Of a DNA stretch of 6,159 nt, positions 1 to 5,788 are shown one piece after another. Under the pieces are notes generated by a model. The model made no database searches and had not been told where the DNA came from. It worked only from the letters and a program-made list of their open reading frames with translations. Both the position numbers and the translations under genes were made by a program. The DNA comes from an uncultured Clostridium sp. (GTDB lineage: Bacteria; Bacillota_A; Clostridia; Lachnospirales; Lachnospiraceae), in contig CAMWKN010000108.1 in the NCBI GenBank assembly GCA_947174825.1, forward strand, positions 1 through 6,159, given 5' to 3'. Numbering within the stretch: the first letter of the stretch is position 1; every line of letters starts with the position of its first letter.

Positions 1-392
1 ATTTTATTAATGCAGACAATAACCGGAAGTTCCAGCTCCAGTGCCTTCTTTAACACAAATTTGGTCTGAGGCATGGAGCCCTCAAAGGCATCCACCACCA
101 GAACTACACCGTTTACCATCTTCAGAACTCGTTCCACTTCGCCGCCAAAGTCAGCATGTCCCGGTGTATCAATAATATTGATTTTCGTATCTTTATAGGT
201 AATTGCAGTGTTTTTGGACAGAATAGTAATACCACGTTCCCGTTCGATATCTCCGGAATCCATGACACGCTCGGCTACCTCCTGGTTTTCCCGGAATACG
301 CCGCTTTGTTTTAATAATTCGTCTACTAATGTTGTTTTACCATGATCGACATGGGCGATAATGGCAATATTTCTGATGTCCTCTCGTACCAT
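1..392 (-). CDS. typA: Translational GTPase TypA/BipA, N-terminal part (runs off left edge)
   Basis: TypA/BipA is a ribosome-binding GTPase of the EF-G/LepA superfamily, linked in other bacteria to ribosome assembly and stress or cold growth. The 130 complete codons visible cover most of the GTP-binding domain. The G1 P-loop AHVDHGKTT is at residues 13-21, G2 RGITI at 53-57, and G3 [11 protein letters not shown] at 75-85. G4 begins with NK at 129-130, exactly where the window ends. The stretch [14 protein letters not shown] and the MPQT motif after G3 are typical of TypA rather than EF-Tu or LepA. The ATG at 392-390 is preceded by an AGAAAGG ribosome-binding site, and the protein starts directly with the usual [22 protein letters not shown] opening. 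The gene is transcribed away from everything else in the window. The C-terminal two-thirds lies outside, so intactness cannot be judged. Confidence 0.96.
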   Translation of the reverse strand, partial: MVREDIRNIAIIAHVDHGKTTLVDELLKQSGVFRENQEVAERVMDSGDIERERGITILSKNTAITYKDTKINIIDTPGHADFGGEVERVLKMVNGVVLVVDAFEGSMPQTKFVLKKALELELPVIVCINK

Positions 393-427
393 ATTTTTTC
401 AACCTTTCTGCTATAACTATGTGTGAC

Positions 428-455
428 ATTATACTAGTATACTAGTTTACAAAAA
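428..455 (-). promoter_or_regulatory. Candidate promoter of typA
   Basis: On the minus strand a perfect TATAAT -10 box (plus positions 428-433) lies 16 bp downstream of a weak TTTTTG -35 box (450-455). This would start transcription near 421 and give a leader of roughly 28 nt before the typA ATG. A second minus-strand TATAAT at 455-460 lacks a convincing -35. The -10 match is direct; its use as a promoter is inferred. Confidence 0.5.
433..446. promoter_or_regulatory. Perfect 14-bp palindrome in the typA promoter spacer (possible operator)
   Basis: ACTAGTATACTAGT reads identically on both strands with no central spacer. It arises from a tandem direct repeat of the octamer TATACTAG (430-437 and 438-445). 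It lies almost exactly between the candidate -35 and -10 boxes of typA, where a bound dimeric repressor would block polymerase. The repeat is seen directly. Its role as an operator is inference, and an AT-rich palindrome of this size can also occur by chance. Confidence 0.4.
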
Positions 456-637
456 TTATACAAGAGAAAAATGTACCAAAAATAGCAGGATTCGTCGAAG
501 ATTGTTAGACAGAAGTATATGAAAGGAATGAAATTATGTTCTATCTACCCGAATTTCCACGTATAAATTATTAAACAAAAATACTAAAGGAGCATTCTGC
601 CTAAATGGATGTTCTGGAAAAATGGAGGATATGAAAT

Positions 638-1273
638 ATGTTGGATAAAGTATTTACAAACAACCAGGTTACAATTGCAGGAGAAGTGGTCAGTGAATTT
701 ACATTCAGCCACGAGGTCTACGGAGAGCATTTCTATGTTGTCAATATTGCGGTGTGTCGTCTCAGTAATTCCTTTGATGTGATTCCGGTAATGGTATCAG
801 AACGTTTGATGGATGTGTCAGCTGACTACAGGGGGTGTACCTTGCAGGCATCCGGACAATTCCGTTCCTATAACCGTCATGAGGAAAACAGAAATCGTTT
901 GGTTTTGTCAGTGTTTGCCAGAGAAGCCGCTCTAATTGAGCCGGAGGAAGACGACCAAAATCCAAATTACATCTTTTTGGATGGTTACGTATGCAAGCAT
1001 CCGGTTTACCGTAAGACACCATTGGGACGTGAGATTGCTGATGTGTTGTTGGCTGTGAACCGTCCATATGGGAAATCAGACTATATTCCTTGTATTTGCT
1101 GGGGAAGAAATGCTCGTTTTGCCGATAAATTTGAGGTGGGATCACATATTCAGATCTGGGGACGTATTCAAAGCAGGGAATATCAGAAAAAGATTGGCGA
1201 GGAGCATTATGAAAAGCGTGTAGCTTATGAAGTATCTGTTAGTAAGCTGGAATATATCGGGGAAGAAAGTTAG
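638..1273 (+). CDS. Single-stranded DNA-binding-like protein with two OB-fold regions
   Basis: This 211-residue protein resembles clostridial proteins annotated as single-stranded DNA-binding proteins, and is predicted to bind ssDNA in the cytoplasm. It appears to contain two OB-fold-like halves. The first spans about residues 8-100 (VTIAGEVVSEF, then a beta-rich run ending LQASGQFRSYN). The second spans about 111-206 (FLDGYVCKHPVYRKTPLG, LAVNRPYGKSDYIPCICWG, IQIWGRIQSREY, AYEVSVSKLEYI). The second half matches the SSB/PriB pattern of a G.V...P..R.T..G opening, a DYIPC strand and a GRIQSREY strand. It lacks the acidic C-terminal tip (DDDLPF type) that housekeeping SSB uses to recruit partners, and ends in GEES. 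The start at 638 follows GGAGG at 624-628 with 9 nt spacing; the ATG at 631 stops after five codons. It is diverged from classical Ssb, so it is probably an accessory paralogue rather than the main replication SSB. Confidence 0.75.
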   Translation: MLDKVFTNNQVTIAGEVVSEFTFSHEVYGEHFYVVNIAVCRLSNSFDVIPVMVSERLMDVSADYRGCTLQASGQFRSYNRHEENRNRLVLSVFAREAALIEPEEDDQNPNYIFLDGYVCKHPVYRKTPLGREIADVLLAVNRPYGKSDYIPCICWGRNARFADKFEVGSHIQIWGRIQSREYQKKIGEEHYEKRVAYEVSVSKLEYIGEES

Positions 1274-1323
1274 AAAAGCATAAAATTGGATTTTTATAGG
1301 AAATTGTGATAGAATGGCTAGAG

Positions 1324-1350
1324 TTGACAAAATAGAGTTTTTGTTACTCT
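1324..1350 (+). promoter_or_regulatory. Weak candidate promoter before the CobO-like gene
   Basis: A consensus TTGACA (1324-1329) is followed after 15 bp by TACTCT (1345-1350), preceded by TG one base upstream as in an extended -10. The spacing is short and the -10 is poor. The same stretch can fold imperfectly, TGAC (1325-1328) with GTCA (1352-1355) and AGAGT (1334-1338) with ACTCT (1346-1350), so a structural role is equally possible. Confidence 0.22.
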
Positions 1351-1436
1351 GGTCATTTGTACTTCTATGGGAAAATAGTTTGTAATGTGATGATTTCCGA
1401 TAGTACAAAATCTACCATAGCAAAAAGGAGGAAGAG

Positions 1437-1931
1437 ATGAGTCGGATTGTACAAGTATACTATGGCAGTGGAAAAGGAAAAACTTCGGCAGCAGTGGGAC
1501 AATGTATCCGGGCAGCTAGTTCTGGGCAGTCTGTTATCATTATCCAGTTTTTGAAAGGAAAAGATGCAGAAGAATTTAGCTTCCTGACACGTCTGGAGCC
1601 AGATATCAAACTTTTTCGCTTTGAGAGGGAAAATGTATTCTATGACGATCTCTTAGAATCCCAGAAGAAGGACGAGAGACAGAATATTTTGAATGGATTT
1701 AACTTTGCGAAAAAGGTAATTGATACTGGGGAATGCGATGTTCTGGTGTTGGACGAGGTGCTGGGATTAATTGATTTGGATATTATTTCTATGGAAGATA
1801 TCATTCATTTGATTCAGTTGCGGGATGATTATACGAAACTGGTATTAACCGGGCGTTATTTGCCGCCGGAATTAGAGCCATATATGGATATTGTCTCTAA
1901 AATAGATTTGGAGAAAGATTCCATAGGCTAA
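1437..1931 (+). CDS. Short ATP:corrinoid adenosyltransferase-family protein (CobO/BtuR-like)
   Basis: CobO/BtuR enzymes transfer the adenosyl group of ATP to the cobalt of corrinoids in the cytoplasm, for coenzyme B12 synthesis or salvage. This 164-residue protein has the family's modified P-loop GSGKGKTS at residues 10-17, the strand IIIQFLKG at 34-41, the Walker-B-like DVLVLDEV at 101-108, and the TGR motif at 138-140. It ends about where canonical members continue with a KH....G...A..GI tail that helps form the active site, so that C-terminal segment is missing. From memory, short versions of this kind are common in Lachnospiraceae, so this is probably a subfamily trait and not a broken gene. 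The start follows AAGGAGG (1425-1431). No cobalamin genes are visible nearby. The fold assignment is secure. Adenosyltransferase activity on a corrinoid is an inference from family membership. Confidence 0.8.
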   Translation: MSRIVQVYYGSGKGKTSAAVGQCIRAASSGQSVIIIQFLKGKDAEEFSFLTRLEPDIKLFRFERENVFYDDLLESQKKDERQNILNGFNFAKKVIDTGECDVLVLDEVLGLIDLDIISMEDIIHLIQLRDDYTKLVLTGRYLPPELEPYMDIVSKIDLEKDSIG

Positions 1932-1952
1932 AAGATGAACACACTGGTAACA

Positions 1953-1970
1953 TATGATAACCTTATCATA
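1953..1970. repeat. 8-bp inverted repeat upstream of dapA
   Basis: TATGATAA and TTATCATA are perfect inverted copies separated by CC, ending 34 bp before the dapA start. The AT-rich arms and 2-nt spacer fit a protein-binding operator better than a stable RNA hairpin. No convincing promoter could be placed beside it: CATAAA at 1967-1972 with TGGTAA at 1945-1950 is weak. Confidence 0.4.
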
Positions 1971-2004
1971 AAATAGGATATATACTTCTTTGGGAGGATA
2001 AGGC

Positions 2005-2895
2005 ATGTCAATATTTACTGGTGCCGGTGTGGCTCTGATTACACCAATGTATGAGGATGGCAGCATTAACTATGCTGCGATGGAGCGAATTGTTGATGAT
2101 CAGATAGAACAGGGAACAGATGCAATTATTGTCTGTGGAACCACTGGGGAGGCTTCTACGCTGAGCTATGAGGAACACATGGAGACCATACGGATGTGTG
2201 TCAGCATGGTGCGGAAACGAGTGCCTGTGATTGCCGGAACGGGATCCAATTGTACTAAATCAGCAGTTCGTTTGTCAAAGGAAGCACAGTCAGCAGGGGC
2301 AGATGCCCTATTGGTGGTATCTCCGTATTATAATAAGGCGACACAGAATGGTCTAAAACAACATTTTACACAGGTTGCAGAGGCAGTCAACATACCATTG
2401 ATTTTATATAATATTCAGGGAAGAACCGGAGTGAATATTGCTCCTCAGACCATTGCCAGTTTGGTACAGGATGTGGATACAATTGTGGCAGTTAAGGAAG
2501 CGTCCGGCAATTTGTCCCAGGTGGCAGAAATTCTGCAGCGGACACAGGGAGAGGTAGATGTCTATTCCGGGAATGACGACCAGATTGTGCCAATTGTGGC
2601 ATTGGGAGGCAAGGGAGTGATCTCTGTGTTATCTCATGTAGCACCTAGGGATACCCACGATATGGTAATGAAGTTGATAGAGGGGGATGTGGAGAGCAGC
2701 CGTAAGCTGCAATTAAAGTATATTCCGCTGATTCAGGCATTATTTAGTGAGGTTAATCCAATTCCGGTGAAAGCGGCCATGAATATGATGGGGTACCAGG
2801 CAGGACCGTTACGGATGCCGTTGACGGAAATGGAGGAAGCCCATAAACAGATTTTGCGTGATGCTATGGAGGAAGTTGGAATTCAGCTGGCTTAA
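2005..2895 (+). CDS. dapA: 4-hydroxy-tetrahydrodipicolinate synthase (DapA)
   Basis: DapA condenses pyruvate with L-aspartate-4-semialdehyde to 4-hydroxy-tetrahydrodipicolinate, the first committed step of the diaminopimelate/lysine pathway. The protein is 296 residues, the usual length for this TIM-barrel class I aldolase family. Visible active-site elements are GTTGE at 45-49 (T46 and T47 of the proton relay), PYYN at 107-110 (Y109), Y135 in LYNI, R140 in GRTG, and the Schiff-base lysine K164 in VKEASG. LGGKGVISV follows. The family motif usually reads YNVPxRTG, but here it is YNIQGRTG, with Q138 at the proline position. At lysine-effector positions (E. coli numbering), H56, N80 and Y106 are conserved as H58, N82 and Y108, while E84 is replaced by S86. 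The start follows GGGAGGAT at 1992-1999. dapB comes next, supporting DapA over sialate lyase or other family members. Confidence 0.95.
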   Translation: MSIFTGAGVALITPMYEDGSINYAAMERIVDDQIEQGTDAIIVCGTTGEASTLSYEEHMETIRMCVSMVRKRVPVIAGTGSNCTKSAVRLSKEAQSAGADALLVVSPYYNKATQNGLKQHFTQVAEAVNIPLILYNIQGRTGVNIAPQTIASLVQDVDTIVAVKEASGNLSQVAEILQRTQGEVDVYSGNDDQIVPIVALGGKGVISVLSHVAPRDTHDMVMKLIEGDVESSRKLQLKYIPLIQALFSEVNPIPVKAAMNMMGYQAGPLRMPLTEMEEAHKQILRDAMEEVGIQLA

Positions 2896-2900
2896 AGTAG

Positions 2901-2938
2901 TATGCAGAACCGTCTACATGATCAGACGGTTCTGCATA
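2901..2938 (+). terminator. Strong hairpin between dapA and dapB (terminator-like or mRNA processing element)
   Basis: The arms at 2901-2915 and 2924-2938 form a perfect 15-bp stem with an 8-nt loop (ACATGATC), starting five bases after the dapA stop codon. No T-run follows the stem (the next bases are AGATTCATAT), so it is not a canonical Rho-independent terminator. It could be a weak terminator that lowers dapB expression relative to dapA, or a stem that protects the dapA 3' end. The structure is certain from complementarity; the function is not. Confidence 0.5.
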
Positions 2939-2992
2939 AGATTCATATATTTCATAAAAATAATACAAAAGACAGAATGGAGGATAATTTCG

Positions 2993-3748
2993 ATGACAAA
3001 AATTATTATGTTAGGATGTAATGGACGTATGGGGCAAATGATTACAGATCTGGTAGCCCAGGATGACGAGGCGAAAATTGTAGCGGGAATTGATGTGGTT
3101 AATAATCGGGAAAATACCTATCCGGTGTTTACTGCTTTAGGAGATTGTGATGTGGAGGCGGATGTGATTATTGATTTTTCCTCTGCCAATGAATTTGAAG
3201 TGCGCATGGACTATGCAGTGGAAAAGCAGGTGCCAATTATCGTTTGTTCTACCGGACTGTCGGAGGAACAGCTGGCGTATATGAGACAAGCCAGCGAAAA
3301 GGTTGCAGTTCTGAAATCTGCCAATATGTCTCTGGGAATTAATTTACTCTTAAAATTAGTGAAAGAGGCAGCGGAGAAGTTGGCAGCAGAGGGCTTTGAT
3401 GTGGAGATTGTAGAGAAACACCACAATCAGAAATTAGATGCACCATCCGGTACGGCACTTGCCCTGGCAGATTCCGTTAATGAAGCCGTGGGAGGGCAAT
3501 ATGAGTATGTCTATGACCGTTCCCAGGTACGTCAGAAAAGAGGAAAAAAAGAGTTGGGAATCTCTGCGGTTCGTGGAGGTACTATTGTAGGGGATCATGA
3601 TGTGATTTTTGCCGGAACGGATGAAGTGGTAACTTTTTCTCATACTGCATATTCCAGAGCTGTTTTTGCCAAAGGTTCTATTGCTGCTGCAAAATATATT
3701 AAAGGAAAGGGTGCCGGTATGTATGACATGGCAGATGTGCTGATGTAA
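2993..3748 (+). CDS. dapB: 4-hydroxy-tetrahydrodipicolinate reductase (DapB)
   Basis: DapB reduces the DapA product to tetrahydrodipicolinate using NAD(P)H, in the cytoplasm. The 251-residue protein has the N-terminal Rossmann motif GCNGRMG at residues 8-14, IIDFSS at 59-64, CSTG at 85-88, and the NMSLGIN hinge at 111-117. The catalytic signature EKHHNQKLDAPSGTA is at 141-155, with the catalytic histidine pair H143-H144 and K147. The C-terminal stretch RGGTIVGDHDVIFAG and the FSHTAYSR motif complete the family pattern. The ATG at 2993 has GGAGG at 2979-2983 with 9 nt spacing and gives the expected MTKIIMLGCNGRMGQ opening. The reading frame stays open upstream to 2858, but that extension runs through the dapA end and the intergenic hairpin and is not credible. 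The gene is separated from dapA by 97 bp and overlaps the next gene by one base (TAATG). Confidence 0.96.
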   Translation: MTKIIMLGCNGRMGQMITDLVAQDDEAKIVAGIDVVNNRENTYPVFTALGDCDVEADVIIDFSSANEFEVRMDYAVEKQVPIIVCSTGLSEEQLAYMRQASEKVAVLKSANMSLGINLLLKLVKEAAEKLAAEGFDVEIVEKHHNQKLDAPSGTALALADSVNEAVGGQYEYVYDRSQVRQKRGKKELGISAVRGGTIVGDHDVIFAGTDEVVTFSHTAYSRAVFAKGSIAAAKYIKGKGAGMYDMADVLM

Positions 3749-4188
3749 TGCAGTTATCCTTGATCCATATTTGTGATATTGTCATTGCAGCTTGGCTGCT
3801 GATTGCGGTAATTGATGGTGCAGTCAAAGGTTTGATTCTGAAATTGGGACAAGTTGCAGCGATGATTGCCGCCTATGTGTTGGCGAGTATTCTGGCAGTC
3901 GGGATAAGAGATTATTTTGGTTTGACTTTTCTGGTATGTTATATGGTATTATCCATCGTATTAAGATGGGTCGTGCAGTTGTTTAATTTGGTAGACCGTA
4001 TACCTGTGATTGCTTTTGTCAATCATTTTGCCGGGGCTGTCTGCGGTTTTCTGGTAGCTTTTCTATTGATTTATCTGTTGGTCAGTCTGGTTTTTGGATG
4101 GGTACCACAGGCGGCTTTAGATCAGATTGGATTGACCAGGACAGCAGTGGAGCATTCAGTACTTTTAGGGGCATTTGTGCCGGATTAA
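3748..4188 (+). CDS. CvpA-family integral membrane protein
   Basis: This 146-residue protein is highly hydrophobic, with four predicted transmembrane segments at about 9-30, 32-53, 57-79 and 88-117. The CvpA family is named after an E. coli gene needed for colicin V production; its molecular function in Clostridia is not established. Family features are the acidic residue in the first helix region (D10), the GAVKGL turn at 24-29 and the IPVIAFVNHFAGAVCGFL segment at 85-102. The start ATG overlaps the dapB stop as TAATG and no strong ribosome-binding site precedes it, so translation is probably coupled to dapB. The C-terminal 29 residues are soluble. The family call is good; no specific role can be assigned here. 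Confidence 0.75.
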   Translation: MQLSLIHICDIVIAAWLLIAVIDGAVKGLILKLGQVAAMIAAYVLASILAVGIRDYFGLTFLVCYMVLSIVLRWVVQLFNLVDRIPVIAFVNHFAGAVCGFLVAFLLIYLLVSLVFGWVPQAALDQIGLTRTAVEHSVLLGAFVPD

Positions 4189-4200
4189 AAGTATGTGTGA

Positions 4201-4215
4201 GTTTGCGCAGCAAAC
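4201..4215. repeat. Small inverted repeat between cvpA-like gene and queH
   Basis: GTTTGC and GCAAAC are perfect inverted copies around GCA, 12 bases after the end of the cvpA-like gene. There is no T-tract, so it is not an intrinsic terminator. It may be a small hairpin or an operator-like site, or chance. Confidence 0.25.
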
Positions 4216-4266
4216 CAATATACGCAATAGTATGCTCTGGGCAGAATAGAATATGAGGAATGGAAT

Positions 4267-4881
4267 ATGAATACAGTAAATTATCAGAAAGAATTAGATC
4301 GAATGATAGAGAATTTGACAGAGCGTGGGGAAGTCCCTACGCTCTTGATGCATAGCTGTTGTGCTCCGTGCAGCAGTTATTGTCTCAGTTATCTGGCAGA
4401 ATATTTTCACATTACTATTTATTATTATAATCCCAATATTTATCCGGAAACAGAATATCAAAAACGAGTGAAGGAGCAGCAGCGCCTGATTCAAGAATTA
4501 CCAGTAAAGTATCCGATTACTTTTCTGGAAGGGGCTTATGATCCGGAACGTTTTTTTGCCATGGCAGAGGGGATGGAACAGATTCCGGAGGGAGGCGAGC
4601 GATGTTTTCACTGCTATGAAATGCGGCAACGGGAAGCAGCGCTTGCTGCAAAAGAGGGTGGGTTTGATTACTTTACCACCACCCTGTCTGTCAGTCCACA
4701 CAAAAATGCTCAGAAGCTCAATGAAATTGGCTTGAGGCTGCAGGAGGAATATGGGGTAAAGTATCTGGTATCGGATTTCAAAAAACGGGGTGGCTATCTC
4801 AAGTCTATTGAACTATCCAGAGAGTATGACTTGTATCGGCAGAATTATTGTGGATGTGTTTACAGTAAGCCAGCGGTGTGA
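4267..4881 (+). CDS. queH: Epoxyqueuosine reductase QueH
   Basis: QueH (formerly DUF208) reduces epoxyqueuosine in the wobble position of tRNAs for Tyr, His, Asn and Asp to queuosine, replacing the unrelated B12-dependent QueG in many bacteria. The 204-residue protein carries the family cysteine motifs in order: HSCCAPCS at 29-36 (C31, C32, C35), GGERCFHCYEMR at 109-120 (C113, C116) and YCGCVYS at 194-200 (C195, C197). These cysteines include the Fe-S cluster ligands and reactive cysteines. FTTTLSVSPHKN at 136-147 and FKKRGGYLKS at 171-180 are also characteristic. The ATG at 4267 follows GAGG at 4255-4258. No other queuosine genes are nearby, so the precursor must be made elsewhere or salvaged. 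It lies 78 bp after the cvpA-like gene and may be cotranscribed with it. Confidence 0.94.
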   Translation: MNTVNYQKELDRMIENLTERGEVPTLLMHSCCAPCSSYCLSYLAEYFHITIYYYNPNIYPETEYQKRVKEQQRLIQELPVKYPITFLEGAYDPERFFAMAEGMEQIPEGGERCFHCYEMRQREAALAAKEGGFDYFTTTLSVSPHKNAQKLNEIGLRLQEEYGVKYLVSDFKKRGGYLKSIELSREYDLYRQNYCGCVYSKPAV

Positions 4882-4925
4882 CTGGCATTGAAACACTGGG
4901 TTTAGTAAGTGCAGCCTATTAACAT

Positions 4926-4942
4926 GTGTTGGCGTACAACAC
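4926..4942. repeat. Small inverted repeat after queH
   Basis: GTGTTG (4926-4931) pairs with CAACAC (4937-4942) around GCGTA. No T-tract follows. It lies 44 bases past the queH stop and 37 bases before the next start, and may be a small mRNA hairpin. Confidence 0.25.
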
Positions 4943-4979
4943 GGGAAATGAAAATAAAGTTTCAGGGGGAAATACAGAA

Positions 4980-5702
4980 ATGAAAGATGAAGATAAGAAA
5001 GGGGATTCTGTGGCAGATGCCAGAGAAAAGGCAATACAGAAACAATCCATTACAGGGGAGAGACAAGAAGAGCAAGGGGAGACGAGAAGGTTTCGGGTTC
5101 GGATGATTCTGTTTGGCATACTGATTCTGCATTACTTTTTCTTTCCACGTATTTTTCCAAGCCATGATATGATGGGGCAGGAGGGATTGAAACGAATCAT
5201 TGTTCAAGGTATTGCCATATTGCCGGCTATGTTTTGTCTGGCAGTTACGGTTCTGGCAGAGGGAATTCTCTGGTTTCTGCGTAAAAGACAGAGAATAGCA
5301 GAGTTTAATAAATGGATGGTATGGAGCTGGGTATTTCTGTTGTGTGTCAATGGATGGTGGTGTGGAATGGAAGCCCGGAACCTGCTGCATGCTGTTCAGG
5401 ACTGGAAGCTGATGGCGGAGGCAGAGTCGGGACAGGATAGCTTAGATCTTTCGGATAGAAAGGGGATTGATCAGGTATCATTTCGGAGTTGGAGGATACA
5501 GAAAACATCTACTATGGGAGTAACAAGAGGCTATTATCTAAAAAATGCAGCCCGAACTTTTTCTTTTCCCCTCGGTAAGGATTTAAAGCGAAAGCAGAGT
5601 ATTGAGAGCTTTGCTGATCAGGAATTGACGGTATATTATTATCATTATAGCCATGTGCCAGTACGAATCTGTGCAGGAGAGCAGATTTTGGCAGGAGAGT
5701 AG
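4980..5702 (+). CDS. Unrecognised protein with three predicted membrane segments
   Basis: I do not recognise this 240-residue protein. Its first 38 residues are charged and lack a signal peptide (many K, D, E, Q and R). Three hydrophobic segments follow at about 39-58, 72-99 and 112-130; the third is rich in tryptophan (KWMVWSWVF, NGWWCGM). The remaining 110 residues are hydrophilic, with a possible beta-rich end (ELTVYYYHYSHVPVRI). With three membrane passes and a basic, cytoplasmic N-terminus, the C-terminal part would face outside the cell. The ATG at 4980 is chosen because AGGGGGA at 4964-4970 sits 9 nt upstream. The frame extends to a GTG at 4926, which has no ribosome-binding site and lies in an inverted repeat. 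Same-strand position after queH suggests, but does not prove, cotranscription. Confidence 0.75.
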   Translation: MKDEDKKGDSVADAREKAIQKQSITGERQEEQGETRRFRVRMILFGILILHYFFFPRIFPSHDMMGQEGLKRIIVQGIAILPAMFCLAVTVLAEGILWFLRKRQRIAEFNKWMVWSWVFLLCVNGWWCGMEARNLLHAVQDWKLMAEAESGQDSLDLSDRKGIDQVSFRSWRIQKTSTMGVTRGYYLKNAARTFSFPLGKDLKRKQSIESFADQELTVYYYHYSHVPVRICAGEQILAGE

Positions 5703-5788
5703 GCATAGGCGTCTGTGGGAAGCATATTTTCTGTTTTAATACGAGGATATCTCTTTTGGTGGAATAGCATAGAAGGAACGGGATTGTT

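Noticed and set aside
762..1145. Open frame of 127 codons on the minus strand
   Set aside because: It is fully opposite the SSB-like gene, whose own conserved OB-fold pattern explains the sequence. No ribosome-binding site or family signal was seen.
1142..1408. Open frame of 88 codons on the minus strand, partly intergenic
   Set aside because: The hydrophobic, Phe/Leu/Ile-rich translation comes from AT-rich DNA. It overlaps the SSB-like gene and has no clear ribosome-binding site.
1274..1436. Small RNA or riboswitch in the 163-bp gap before the CobO-like gene
   Set aside because: Only short imperfect pairings are visible (such as CTATGG with CCATAG about 45 bases apart). No conserved cobalamin-riboswitch B12-box-like sequence was recognised.
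1932..2004. Lysine riboswitch before dapA
   Set aside because: The gap is 73 bp, far shorter than the roughly 170-nt lysine riboswitch, and only a short inverted repeat is present.
2901..2938. Canonical Rho-independent terminator ending the dapA transcript
   Set aside because: The stem is strong, but no T-tract follows on either strand, so it is reported only as terminator-like.
2858..2992. A 45-residue N-terminal extension of DapB
   Set aside because: The frame is open, but the extension overlaps the end of dapA, runs through the perfect hairpin, has no matching family sequence and no good ribosome-binding site. The ATG at 2993 has an ideal one and gives the canonical DapB start.
4926..4979. 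GTG start 18 codons upstream for the three-segment membrane protein
   Set aside because: No ribosome-binding site precedes 4926, and the GTG is in a small inverted repeat. The ATG at 4980 has AGGGGGA at a 9-nt spacing.
4962..5390. Open frame of 142 codons on the minus strand
   Set aside because: It lies opposite the 4980-5702 gene, has no recognisable motif, and has a low-complexity composition typical of an antisense shadow.
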